From an uncultured Balneola sp. (GTDB lineage: Bacteria > Bacteroidota > Rhodothermia > Balneolales > Balneolaceae): 64,000 bases of DNA. The notes beneath the pieces are model-generated. The model ran no database searches. It had not been told where the DNA came from and saw only the letters and a list, made by a program, of their open reading frames with translations. How positions within the stretch are numbered: the first letter of the stretch is position 1; each line of letters starts with the position of its first letter. The translations under genes were made by a program, and so were the position numbers. Location of the stretch: contig CAJXQC010000007.1 of NCBI GenBank assembly GCA_913058495.1, positions 62,001 to 126,000 of the forward strand, in the 5' to 3' direction. Below, piece after piece: positions 34,476-43,871 of this stretch.

Positions 34476-35273
34476 ATGAAATACACTAATAAAACCGTCT
34501 GGATAACCGGAGCTTCATCAGGGATTGGAGAAGCTCTCGCAAAAGCTTATTACAAAAATGGAGCTAATCTCATTCTCTCTTCGCGTAGGCAAGATGCTTT
34601 GGAAAAAGTAAGAGCAACACTCGATGACGATCAATCCAGAATAAAAATTCTTACACTCGATCTTTCTCTATCGGATACTTTTGCCACTAAGACTGCAGAT
34701 GCATTATCACTTTTTGGCTCCATTGATGTTTTGGTTAATAACGGAGGAATAAGTCAACGTTCTATTTTCGAGGAAACAGACCTTGATACAGTCCGCAAGA
34801 TCATGGAAGTAAATTATTTCGGATCTGTTGGACTAACACGAGAAGTTATTCCTCATCTGATTAATCGAAAGAGCGGGCATATAGTAGTAACAAGTAGCAT
34901 TGCCGGTAAAATAGGCACGAAATACCGAACGGCATATGCAGGAAGTAAACACGCTGTTCAGGGCTTTTTTGATTCGCTCCGTCAGGAAATGTATGACCAC
35001 AATATTGCTGTAACGTTGATTTGTCCCGGCCCGATTAAAACGGACATTACCAAGAATGCTTTAACCGGTGACGGAACATCTTTCGGCAAAATGGGCGATA
35101 TGCACGATACTGCTATGGATGCGGATGAAATGGTTGCTAAGATCTGGAACGGACTTGTTTCAAAAAAAGATGAGATCGTTGTTTCAGGCTGGAAAGAACG
35201 AATGGCTTTAGTGGTAAAACGTATTTCTCCTAAGCTCCTAAATAAGATCCTGAAAAACAGTAAGGTTGTTTAG
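34476..35273 (+). CDS. Short-chain dehydrogenase/reductase
   Basis: Classical SDR enzyme, 265 residues, using NAD(P)H on an unknown carbonyl/alcohol substrate. The cofactor motif is VWITGASSGIGEALA, NNGG is in VLVNNGGISQ, the catalytic Ser is in VVTSSIAGKIG, and the Tyr-x3-Lys is YAGSKHAV. The Arg-Arg of SSRRQDAL after the second strand suggests NADP(H). It overlaps the convergent DUF58 gene by 4 bp and is divergent from the response regulator. Confidence 0.93.
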   Translation: MKYTNKTVWITGASSGIGEALAKAYYKNGANLILSSRRQDALEKVRATLDDDQSRIKILTLDLSLSDTFATKTADALSLFGSIDVLVNNGGISQRSIFEETDLDTVRKIMEVNYFGSVGLTREVIPHLINRKSGHIVVTSSIAGKIGTKYRTAYAGSKHAVQGFFDSLRQEMYDHNIAVTLICPGPIKTDITKNALTGDGTSFGKMGDMHDTAMDADEMVAKIWNGLVSKKDEIVVSGWKERMALVVKRISPKLLNKILKNSKVV

Positions 35274-36190
35274 CCCAGTCTTCTTCTTTTATTCAGATAA
35301 GCCAGCAACGCTTTATCAAAACCTGATTCAGTATCCATTTCTTCGTAATCGATCTCAAATTCACTGCATGCCATTTTAAATTTCCTTGTATGCTCTTCCA
35401 CTTTGGCAATATAATCTTCCCTAACCTGTGCAGGCATTACTTCAAGCTCTGTTCCCGTTTCCATATCCTCGAACACAACTTTGTTGTCAGAAAAATCCAG
35501 TTCCCGTTCACTTCTTTTTTCCAATGTATTAAATAACAGAACTTCATGTTTGCGATGTCGCAAGTGTTTGAGGGATGATATCAATTCATCATGAGCTTCT
35601 ACATTTTCAAACAGATCCGTAATTATCACAACTAAGCTACGATGGTTTAATCGTTCTGCTACTTCGTGAATTACTGATGCTGTTGCTGTAGTTCTCTTGA
35701 TCTCATCTTTCTTTCCTTCCCGAAGTAGTTCTTTTTCAAGCTCTAAATAAATTTGTCTTAAATGAGCATAAGTGCCTTTAGCGGGAATAAAACTCTCAAT
35801 TTTAGACGAAAATGGAATAAGGCCACAAGCGTCTCTCTGGCGATGCATTAAATATAAAAGCGATGCAGCATAATGAATTCCGTAGCGCAACTTGCTCCAT
35901 TGCCCAAAATGCTTAAACAACATAGATGAACTTGTATCCAGTAATACATAACATCGAAGATTGGTTTCTTCTTCATATTGCTTTACATAAAAGCGCTCTT
36001 TTTTAGCGTACTGTTTCCAGTCAATATGCTTGAAATCATCACCCGGATTGTATGGCCGGTGTTCTGCAAATTCGACACTGAATCCGTGATAAGGACTTTT
36101 GTGTAATCCGGAAATAAATCCCTCTACAATTTTTTTTGCCCGTAGTTCAAGCGATGATAATTTGGTTAGTATATCCGGTTCTAAAATCAT
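35270..36190 (-). CDS. DUF58 (vWA-like) domain protein
   Basis: A 306-residue protein with the DUF58 core: EFAEHRPYNPGDDFKHIDWKQYA (in part GDDFKHIDWKQYAKKER), then a von Willebrand A-like domain with MIDAS-type LLDTSSSM. DUF58 proteins usually sit next to a MoxR ATPase and serve chaperone-like metal-cofactor or envelope functions; no MoxR gene lies in this window, so this copy is isolated. Divergent from the barrel protein gene at 36283. Confidence 0.92.
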   Translation of the reverse strand: MILEPDILTKLSSLELRAKKIVEGFISGLHKSPYHGFSVEFAEHRPYNPGDDFKHIDWKQYAKKERFYVKQYEEETNLRCYVLLDTSSSMLFKHFGQWSKLRYGIHYAASLLYLMHRQRDACGLIPFSSKIESFIPAKGTYAHLRQIYLELEKELLREGKKDEIKRTTATASVIHEVAERLNHRSLVVIITDLFENVEAHDELISSLKHLRHRKHEVLLFNTLEKRSERELDFSDNKVVFEDMETGTELEVMPAQVREDYIAKVEEHTRKFKMACSEFEIDYEEMDTESGFDKALLAYLNKRRRLG

Positions 36191-36282
36191 GATTTAGTTT
36201 ACAAGTTCTACTCTATAAATGAAACTTTGCTATGGCTTAATAATTTTGAATTTTAAATTCTTAATTTTTAATTATTCAAGCC

Positions 36283-36840
36283 ATGAAAAAAGTATTCATT
36301 TTAGCACTTCTTTTTACTCCGCTTGTCCTTTTTGCCCAAAACTCAATTCAGTTAGAAACTCAGGCTTATCCGGCAGGTGTAATTCCGGGAGTTCGTTACG
36401 ACTTCAATATCGGTAACAATTCCTATTTAACTTCCCGAATTGGATATAATTTTACGGATAGACAAGATTTTGGAAAAAATGATAATGAAAAAGGCGGTGG
36501 TCCGGGATTTGGAATTGGTTATGTAAAATCTGAGCTCATAATTCCTAACCTATCAACTCACATCAGAGCTGACCTTTGGTTTATGGATATTGATTGGAGA
36601 GATTCACAAACAATTTGTGGCACTGTACCTCCTTGCTTTGAGCAAGATGTAACCGGAACAACTGAGATTATTGTACTTCAACCAACAGTTGGGATTGAAT
36701 ACAGCATTCCTATTTCAAAAAACCTGTTTCTCGACCCAAATCTCTCATTCGGTTATGAAATCAACATAAAGACAAAAGGAAAAGAAGTCGGTGAAGGGGC
36801 TATTCTACTGCTTGGATTGAATTTGGGGTATCGCTTTTAA
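36283..36840 (+). CDS. Small outer-membrane beta-barrel protein
   Basis: A 185-residue exported protein with signal MKKVFILALLFTPLVLF, then AQ. The mature part alternates strands and turns (GVRYDFNIGNNSYLTSRIGYNF, GIGYVKSELIIP) and ends LLLGLNLGYRF, the usual terminal strand of a barrel with C-terminal Phe. An eight-stranded OmpA/OmpW-like barrel is likely; ligand unknown. No partner gene. Confidence 0.75.
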   Translation: MKKVFILALLFTPLVLFAQNSIQLETQAYPAGVIPGVRYDFNIGNNSYLTSRIGYNFTDRQDFGKNDNEKGGGPGFGIGYVKSELIIPNLSTHIRADLWFMDIDWRDSQTICGTVPPCFEQDVTGTTEIIVLQPTVGIEYSIPISKNLFLDPNLSFGYEINIKTKGKEVGEGAILLLGLNLGYRF

Positions 36841-36939
36841 GAGCGCTTTATAAACTCTTCTAGAGTTATACTTTCTTACTTTTCGTAAATGATCCCAATC
36901 CCAACTCCGGAAAAGTTGAGATCGGATATAACATAAAAA

Positions 36940-39123
36940 CTATTGTTTCTCTTTCGCCAAATAGTAAAGCTGCATTACTCTCAGCTCATCATAACCGATC
37001 TTCTTATTCAGATCATCATAAACAGGGCGTAACATAAGCGGGTTTTTCTTATCAAAAGATTTCATCACCTGATCTCTTTGCCTTAACGAAAGCTCAGAAG
37101 CTTCAAGTAGTCCTTCCAATCTTAACATATTTCCATCGTCCAGAAAATCCTTTAGATGCTTAAGAATGGTCATGTCTTTTACACCGTGTTCTTCTGATAG
37201 TAACTCAACAGATTGACCGGCATTAAAGGCTTCACCAACGATCTCAAATTTTTGCCCGCCTGTCTTTTTCTTGATCTGCCTGGCTATGGATTTCTTTTTT
37301 TCCTCTTTTCCATGTTCGGCTGCATAGTTTTTGATCACACCGACAAACGTGTCTCCGTATTTCTCTTTTTTAACCGAACCCACGCCATACAGCGGTTCTA
37401 AACTCTCTTTACTTTGTGGATAGAAGTAAGACATTTCCACCAATGTTGTATCCGGAAAAACAGCGTATGGAGGAATATCCTGATCATCAGCCAGTTCTTT
37501 TCGTTTTAATCTAAGGATATCGAAAAGAGCTTCATCATATTCGTTTTCAATTTCTGATGAAGTACGCACTACAGCCTCACCTTCAAGTGAAGTCTTGCTT
37601 CTATCCATAGTGCCGAATACATTTTCAGTTCCATCAAGAACTGACAGCCCTGGTTTCTGTAGTTTCAATCCACCGAACTCTCCTTTACTGATGTAATCCT
37701 GACGCAGTAACATTTTGGAGATCTGCATCCATTGATCTTTGGAAAACTCTAAGCCAATCCCGTAAGTAGAAAGTTTCTCGTGCTCATTTTCGAGAACTTT
37801 TTTAGCTTTTGATCCACGTAGAATATCTGCGATATGAGTAGCTCCAAATTTCTCCCCGCTTCGTATGATCGTAGATAAAAACTGCTGAGCCTGTATTGTC
37901 AGATCTTCCACATCGTCATCTACAGAAAGGCAATTATCACACATACCACATTCATCGTTGGGATACGTCTCACCGAAATATGCCATTAGTGGTTTTCTGC
38001 GACATTCCAATGATTCCAGGTATTTTATCAGTTGCTTTAAATGCTTTTCAGCAACTTCTCTTTCTTGTCCTTTTTTCTTGTTGATGAAATACTGGATCTT
38101 TTGAGTATCTGAAGAGCCGTAAAGAAGTAAACAATCAGCTCTAAGTCCGTCACGACCGGCCCGTCCGATTTGCTGATAATATGACTCTATATTCTGTGGC
38201 ATATCGTAGTGAACAATAAATCGCACATTTGATTTATTAATACCCATTCCAAATGCGATGGTAGCCACAATAATTTGGACATCATCTTTAATAAAAGCGC
38301 GTTGATTTCCGGCTCTCATTCCATCACTTAGTCCTGCGTGATATAGTTTTACAGAATAACCTTCATCTTCCAGAGTTTCTGAGAGTTCGTCAACCTGTCT
38401 TCTGGAAAAACAGTATATGATCCCTGATTGTTTTTTTCGGGTGAACAAGAAATCCAGTAATTGATTTACGGGATCTTTTTTGTCTACAATTTTGAGAAAC
38501 AGATTGTCACGATCAAAACTTGAAATGAACTCTTCGGAATCGTCAAATTTCAGAATGTTCTTGATGTCCTCCTGAACTCTTGGAGTAGCCGTCGCTGTCA
38601 GAGCCATGCAAACTGCATCGGGAAAATCTTCTCTTAACGCAGCAATCTGTCGGTATTCCGGACGGAAATCATGTCCCCATTCTGAAATACAGTGCGCTTC
38701 ATCAATCGTAAAACAATCTACTTTCAAATTAGAAAGCATTTCTCTTGTCTTCTCCATCATCAATGTTTCCGGAGCAACATAGAGCATTTTTACCTTGCCG
38801 GAAGTAATTTTACGTACGTTAAAGTCGTAAACTTCCGGGCGCAGCGAACTATTCAGATATACAGCATCAACTCCATATTCTCTGAGTTGATCTACCTGGT
38901 CTTTCATTAATGAGATCAATGGGGAAATTACGATGGTCAAACCATCGAAGATCATTGCAGGAATTTGATAACAGATAGATTTACCACCACCTGTTGGCAT
39001 AATTACCAACGCATCTTTCTTTTGTAAAACCTGATTTATTGCCTGTTCCTGCTGAAGTCGGAAATCCTCATATCCAAAGGTTTCCTTAAGAATATTTTTT
39101 GCTTCGTTGATCACTGATTGCAT
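36940..39123 (-). CDS. recQ: RecQ-family DNA helicase
   Basis: ATP-dependent 3'-5' helicase. Motifs in order: FRLQQEQAINQVL, DALVIMPTGGGKSICYQIP (Walker A), FTIDEAHCISEWGHDFRPEY (DEAH box), MALTATATPRVQEDI, IVATIAFGMGINKSNVRFIVHYDMP, and QQIGRAGRDG. The zinc domain CRRKPLMAYF...CGMCDNC follows, then a C-terminal region that includes an HRDC-like domain. The ATG at 39123 (MQSVINEAKN) begins just before the helicase. The frame stays open 5' of it into a GxxExxY remnant, up to the carB stop. Confidence 0.95.
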   Translation of the reverse strand: MQSVINEAKNILKETFGYEDFRLQQEQAINQVLQKKDALVIMPTGGGKSICYQIPAMIFDGLTIVISPLISLMKDQVDQLREYGVDAVYLNSSLRPEVYDFNVRKITSGKVKMLYVAPETLMMEKTREMLSNLKVDCFTIDEAHCISEWGHDFRPEYRQIAALREDFPDAVCMALTATATPRVQEDIKNILKFDDSEEFISSFDRDNLFLKIVDKKDPVNQLLDFLFTRKKQSGIIYCFSRRQVDELSETLEDEGYSVKLYHAGLSDGMRAGNQRAFIKDDVQIIVATIAFGMGINKSNVRFIVHYDMPQNIESYYQQIGRAGRDGLRADCLLLYGSSDTQKIQYFINKKKGQEREVAEKHLKQLIKYLESLECRRKPLMAYFGETYPNDECGMCDNCLSVDDDVEDLTIQAQQFLSTIIRSGEKFGATHIADILRGSKAKKVLENEHEKLSTYGIGLEFSKDQWMQISKMLLRQDYISKGEFGGLKLQKPGLSVLDGTENVFGTMDRSKTSLEGEAVVRTSSEIENEYDEALFDILRLKRKELADDQDIPPYAVFPDTTLVEMSYFYPQSKESLEPLYGVGSVKKEKYGDTFVGVIKNYAAEHGKEEKKKSIARQIKKKTGGQKFEIVGEAFNAGQSVELLSEEHGVKDMTILKHLKDFLDDGNMLRLEGLLEASELSLRQRDQVMKSFDKKNPLMLRPVYDDLNKKIGYDELRVMQLYYLAKEKQ

Positions 39124-39356
39124 TGATTTTTGATCGCTGATTTTTTGATTTACACAATTCTCATGAAGAATTGCTTTTCTAGTTGCTATTACCCTCTTCC
39201 ACTGTAAATTCGGAGCACCAAAGTTAATCAATAATCCGACTTCAAGCCCGAATGCTTTTAAATAATTTAGAGTCTGGAAATAATGTCTTTGTTCAAGCTC
39301 TCCTATAGCTTTTAATTCTATAAGGATCTTATCAAAAACAACAAAGTCATTGATCC
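39124..39356 (-). pseudogene. 5'-truncated GxxExxY-type protein, in frame with recQ
   Basis: Directly after the carB stop the minus strand reads RINDFVVFDKILIELKAIGE, then LEQRHYFQTLNYLKAFGLEV and GLLINFGAPNLQWKRVI. This is the C-terminal half of the GxxExxY family (characteristic DKILIELKA and GLLINF). The first ~60 residues with the Gly-Glu-Tyr motif are missing. The reading continues without a stop into recQ, so a fused product is conceivable if initiated at a TTG within it, but normal initiation at 39123 is more likely. Confidence 0.75.
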
Positions 39357-42185
39357 TTATTTGGACAGATAAAGGCTCTTAAACTCAAATGGTTTTCTGA
39401 AGTGTTCATCCTTAAAGTCCTTAGCAAAGTAAATACTTTCACCCGTTGATTTCATTTCCGGACCGAGCTCCTTTTTTACGCCGGGGAACTTATCAAATGG
39501 GAACACCGGCTCTTTTATCGCCCAGCAATCCAGCTTCGACTTCAGATCAAACTCCTTAAGTTTTGCTCCCAGCATCACTTTTGTACCTATCGCTGCTTCT
39601 GGAACCTGATTTGCTTTCGCTAAAAATGGAACCGTTCTGGTTGTTCTCGGATTCGCTTCCAACACATATACTTTCTCGTCCTTCACTGCATACTGAACAT
39701 TTAAGAATCCCAGAATTTCCATTGCATCAGCAATTTTTTCCTGATGATCCCGAATTGTTTGCATCACTTCTTCACTCAATGAATATGGAGGCAACACCGC
39801 CGTAGAATCTCCTGAATGAACTCCTGCCGGCTCAATATGCTGCATCATTCCGGAAATATGAAGTTGATCACCGTCATAAACAGAATCCACATCCACTTCG
39901 ATAGCATGTTCCAGATACTTATCAATTAAGAATGCATTTTCTGGATGCGTTTTCAGAATTCTGGTTACATATCGTTTCAGTTCTTCTTCTTTCACCGCGA
40001 TTCTCATTCCCTGTCCACCCAATACATAACTAGGGCGAATCAACACCGGATATCCGATTCTTCTTGCGATCTTTAAAGCTTCTTCTTCATCAAAAGCCGT
40101 TCCGTATTCCGGGAAAGGAATATCTAATCTTGTAAGCAGGTCAGAAAATTGTCCGCGATCTTCTGCAAAATCGATCATCTCAAATGCAGTTCCGAAGATC
40201 TTGATTCCTGCATCAACAAAACGCTTTCCGAGTTTTAGCGCCGTTTGACCGCCAACCTGAATGATCACGCCTTCCGGTTTTTCATGCTCGATGATATCCA
40301 ACACTCTTTCCCAATACACAGGCTCAAAGTAAAGCTTGTCTGCAATGTCAAAATCCGTAGAAACAGTTTCCGGATTACAGTTGATCATAATAGCTTCGTA
40401 GCCCATTTCTTTGGTTGCAAGTACTGCATGCACACAAGAGTAATCGAACTCAATTCCCTGCCCGATCCGGTTTGGACCACTTCCCAAAATGACCACTTTT
40501 TTGCGATCGGTTACTTCACTTTCGTTCTCACCTTCATAAGAAGAATAGTAATATGGGGTTTTAGCAGGAAATTCTGCCGCACAAGTATCCACCAGTTTAA
40601 AAACCGGCTTTAAACCTAAACTCTTTCTTTGATCGCGAACTTGTTCATCTGAAACTTCTGCACCACTCTTGCTTAACAGCCAGGCAATTTGTGTATCAGA
40701 AAAACCTGCTTGCTTCAGTTCAAAGAAATCATCTTTGTCGATGGTTTCCAGAGTTTGTCCTTCTGTTCTGTTTTCAAGCGAAACCATATATCTGATCTGC
40801 TGCAAAAACCATGGATCAACTTTAGTAATGTCTGCTATTTCTTCTACTGAAGCTCCAAGTTTAAATGCGTTTCTGATCTGAAGTGAGCGATCCCAATACG
40901 GTTTCATTAGGCGTTCGCTAACATGCTTTCGATCCAGTTCTTCGTATCCATCAGCACCAAGCCCGTCTCTACCAACTTCCATTGACTGCCACGCTTTATT
41001 GAGCGCTTCCGGGAAATTTCTACCGATGCTCATTACCTCTCCTACCGCCTTCATTTGCGTAGAAAGTTCTTCATCCACACCAACAAATTTATCAAAATTG
41101 AAACGAGGCACTTTGCAAACTACGTAGTCGATACTTGGTTCAAAACAAGCGGAAGTGTTTCCTGTGATCTGATTTTTGAGTTCGTCCAGATTGTAACCCA
41201 CAGCTAATTTAGTAGCCACTTTCGCAATCGGATACCCTGTTGCTTTGGATGCTAGGGCTGAAGAACGGCTAACTCTCGGATTGATCTCAATGGCTACAAA
41301 CCGATCACTTCCGGGCTCCATTGCAAACTGCACATTACATCCTCCGGCAAACGTTCCGATAGAGCGCATCATTTTGATGGCTGCATTTCTAAGGATTTGA
41401 AGTTGCTTATCTGTTAAAGTCTGAGTTGGCGCAACCGTTACAGAATCTCCGGTGTGAACTCCCATCGGATCCATATTTTCGATAGAACAAATGATCACCA
41501 CATTGTCGTTGGAATCGCGAAGTAATTCAAGCTCATATTCTTTCCACCCAAAAATGCATTCCTCAATAAGTACAGAATGAACCGGGCTCATTTCAAGTCC
41601 TCGAAGCACCATTTTATCGAAATCTTCTTCTTCCCAGACGATTCCACCACCGGCACCACCCATGGTAAATGATGGACGAATTACGATCGGTAAACCACCC
41701 AATTCTTCTTTGATCTCTTTTGCATCTAATAGAGATTCGGCCTGGCGACTTTTACATTGTTCAATTCCGATCTCTTCCATTTTATTACGGAAAAGCTGGC
41801 GATCTTCGGTTAATTCTACCGCATCGATATCCACACCAATGATCTTTATTCCTCTTTCTACCCAGAAATTTTCTTTTTCTAAGTCACGACAAAGATTCAA
41901 GCCTGTTTGTCCACCCATTGTTGGGAGAACAGCGTCCGGTTTTTCTTTTTCTACAATTTCTCTGATCGAATCCGTAGTCATCGGCAACATGTAGATCGAA
42001 TCAGCCATGATCGGATCAGTCATAATTGTTGCAGGATTTGAGTTGATTAGTACGATCTCGTAACCCTCTTCCTGTAAAGAACGGCAAGCCTGAGTTCCTG
42101 AATAATCGAACTCGCATGCTTGCCCAATTACGATTGGTCCGGAACCAATGATTAAAATTTTATTAATGTCGTCACGTCTTGGCAT
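39357..42185 (-). CDS. carB: Carbamoyl-phosphate synthase large chain, without regulatory domain
   Basis: Makes carbamoyl phosphate from bicarbonate, ammonia and two ATP. Two homologous ATP-grasp halves are present: KILIIGSGPIVIGQACEFDYSG with its ATP-grasp domain, and VVILGSGPNRIGQGIEFDYS with the second. The usual protein has about 1070 residues; this has 942 and stops just after the second synthetase half (STGESIYFAKDFKDEHF), so the C-terminal MGS-like allosteric domain, which binds UMP/ornithine/IMP in the E. coli enzyme, is absent. I believe short forms occur in other Bacteroidota. The small-chain gene lies 67 bp upstream on the same strand. Confidence 0.95.
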   Translation of the reverse strand: MPRRDDINKILIIGSGPIVIGQACEFDYSGTQACRSLQEEGYEIVLINSNPATIMTDPIMADSIYMLPMTTDSIREIVEKEKPDAVLPTMGGQTGLNLCRDLEKENFWVERGIKIIGVDIDAVELTEDRQLFRNKMEEIGIEQCKSRQAESLLDAKEIKEELGGLPIVIRPSFTMGGAGGGIVWEEEDFDKMVLRGLEMSPVHSVLIEECIFGWKEYELELLRDSNDNVVIICSIENMDPMGVHTGDSVTVAPTQTLTDKQLQILRNAAIKMMRSIGTFAGGCNVQFAMEPGSDRFVAIEINPRVSRSSALASKATGYPIAKVATKLAVGYNLDELKNQITGNTSACFEPSIDYVVCKVPRFNFDKFVGVDEELSTQMKAVGEVMSIGRNFPEALNKAWQSMEVGRDGLGADGYEELDRKHVSERLMKPYWDRSLQIRNAFKLGASVEEIADITKVDPWFLQQIRYMVSLENRTEGQTLETIDKDDFFELKQAGFSDTQIAWLLSKSGAEVSDEQVRDQRKSLGLKPVFKLVDTCAAEFPAKTPYYYSSYEGENESEVTDRKKVVILGSGPNRIGQGIEFDYSCVHAVLATKEMGYEAIMINCNPETVSTDFDIADKLYFEPVYWERVLDIIEHEKPEGVIIQVGGQTALKLGKRFVDAGIKIFGTAFEMIDFAEDRGQFSDLLTRLDIPFPEYGTAFDEEEALKIARRIGYPVLIRPSYVLGGQGMRIAVKEEELKRYVTRILKTHPENAFLIDKYLEHAIEVDVDSVYDGDQLHISGMMQHIEPAGVHSGDSTAVLPPYSLSEEVMQTIRDHQEKIADAMEILGFLNVQYAVKDEKVYVLEANPRTTRTVPFLAKANQVPEAAIGTKVMLGAKLKEFDLKSKLDCWAIKEPVFPFDKFPGVKKELGPEMKSTGESIYFAKDFKDEHFRKPFEFKSLYLSK

Positions 42186-42252
42186 TTTGTTTCTTTTAGT
42201 CTATATAGTTTAAAATTCCTTTCAAATTCTCCTTGTGTGGGAGGATCTATTT

Positions 42253-43359
42253 CTAACCTTTCCCTTCTTTCATCATATCAATGAACTCATCAAATAAATA
42301 AGCAGAATCGTGTGGGCCTGGTGATGCTTCAGGATGGTATTGAACTGAGAATCCGGGAAAATTCTTAAACTTCAATCCTTCTACGGTACCATCATTCAAG
42401 TTGATGTGAGTTACTTCAGCAACTTCATCTTTTACACTTCCTTCTGTTACTGCAAATCCATGATTTTGAGTAGATATCTCAACCAATCCCGTTCTTAAAT
42501 TTTTTACGGGATGATTCGCTCCGCGGTGACCAACAAACATCTTCCCTACTTCAATTCCTTCGCTTAAAGCCATTAGTTGATGTCCAAGACAAATTCCAAA
42601 CAGAGGCTTACCGGTCGACTTAGCATATTCAACCGTTTCCAAGGCATATTCTGCGGTGGCATTCGGGTCTCCCGGTCCATTGCTGAAAAAGAAGCCATCA
42701 GCATCCCAATCTTTAATTTCTTCCAAAGAAGTTTTGGCGGGAAATACTCTTAACGTACATCCTCTCGCGTTCAGGCTGTTGATGATGTTCTGTTTAATTC
42801 CGTAGTCAAATGCTGCTACTTTGAAATCACTTTCTCCGTTTACCGTTTGTGCCTCTTGTCTGCATACTTTTGATGCCAACTCAAGTCCGGTCATGTCTTC
42901 CCAGTCTTTAGCCATTTGAACCAACTTTTTTTCATCTAATTCTGTGGAAGAGATCACTGCATTCATCACTCCTTTTTCTCTGATGTGTCGAACCAACTTT
43001 CTGGTATCTACACCGGAAATCCCCACTACTTCCTGATCTTCAAGATATTCCTGTAGACTACCATCAGCCATCGGATTACTGAATTCATGAGAAAAAGCTC
43101 GTGTAATGATTCCGGCAACCATAACTTTTCTGGCTTCATCATCACGCGACATGGTTCCGTAGTTTCCAATATGCGGATAGGTCATCATCATCAATTGACC
43201 ATGATAACTTGGATCAGTAAAGATCTCCTGATAACCGGTCATCGAAGTATTGAAGCAGAGTTCTCCGCCTGTAATACCTTCATGACCAACTGCCCATCCG
43301 TGAGCTATGGTTCCGTCACTAAGTGCAAGGATTGCTTTTTTTCGTTTAGGAAGCGACAT
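42253..43359 (-). CDS. carA: Carbamoyl-phosphate synthase small chain
   Basis: Glutamine amidotransferase subunit that supplies ammonia to CarB. The N-terminal domain holds LSDGTIAHGWAVGHEG and NTSMTGYQEI. The class I glutamine amidotransferase part has the nucleophile Cys in LFGICLGHQLMAL and the catalytic His-Pro-Glu in SVQYHPEASPGPHDS. Length 368 is normal. It is the first gene of carA-carB, and recQ probably follows in the same transcript. The 512-bp gap upstream would hold the promoter. Confidence 0.97.
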   Translation of the reverse strand: MSLPKRKKAILALSDGTIAHGWAVGHEGITGGELCFNTSMTGYQEIFTDPSYHGQLMMMTYPHIGNYGTMSRDDEARKVMVAGIITRAFSHEFSNPMADGSLQEYLEDQEVVGISGVDTRKLVRHIREKGVMNAVISSTELDEKKLVQMAKDWEDMTGLELASKVCRQEAQTVNGESDFKVAAFDYGIKQNIINSLNARGCTLRVFPAKTSLEEIKDWDADGFFFSNGPGDPNATAEYALETVEYAKSTGKPLFGICLGHQLMALSEGIEVGKMFVGHRGANHPVKNLRTGLVEISTQNHGFAVTEGSVKDEVAEVTHINLNDGTVEGLKFKNFPGFSVQYHPEASPGPHDSAYLFDEFIDMMKEGKG

Positions 43360-43871
43360 ACGTATAATTATAAGTTATTTGTGATGAGTTTAATGTGGTT
43401 ACTGATAAAGCTAACTTTACCCTTTTGACCCACCCCTCAATCCCCTCCAGGGAGGGGAAGCTCTTTGTTTTAGATAAAAATTTGATTTCGGAGTCTTCTT
43501 TTCCTAGGAAAGGAAATAAAGGAGAGAGTTTTTGGGAAGTTAAAGCGCCCTGCAATTTATTCTCTAAATAAAATATCAAAAAAAATCCGACTACGAAGAC
43601 CGCGCCGGATTGGAAAATGATATGGGAAAAAGGGAATGGCATCAATTGCACGTCCTTAATTTTGTGGCGTGCTTTGCCGGGGTTTCAAAGCTGTAAATTG
43701 CTGACACTTTAATTTTTTTCTGTAGCTTTGTTTAGAGTTCGATGAAGATAAGAAAGGTGAGGATTGGATTCAATTAGAAAGTCATAAAAGCTATACTAAA
43801 ACCTAAATATGATTCATTTATTTCCGGGATGTAACTAAGATTAAACGATCCTGTAATTATACCAAGGGTCT
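43360..43871. other. Upstream region of carA, repeats but no gene
   Basis: No convincing gene in about 510 bp. It has a CCCCTCCAGGGAGGGG palindrome (43442-43457) of the same type as several other intergenic stems, a TTTCCTAGGAAA palindrome near 43500, and GA-rich sequence. It should contain the carA promoter and perhaps an attenuator; I see no clear pyrimidine-responsive element. Confidence 0.5.

Noticed and set aside
39123-39231. RecQ starting at the TTG at 39231
   Set aside because: The extra 36 residues belong to the GxxExxY remnant, not to the helicase; the ATG at 39123 directly precedes the RecQ domain.
43346-43651. Minus-strand 101-residue ORF upstream of carA
   Set aside because: It overlaps the carA start and runs through a GGGAGGGG palindrome and GA-rich sequence; it has no family signature and no good start.
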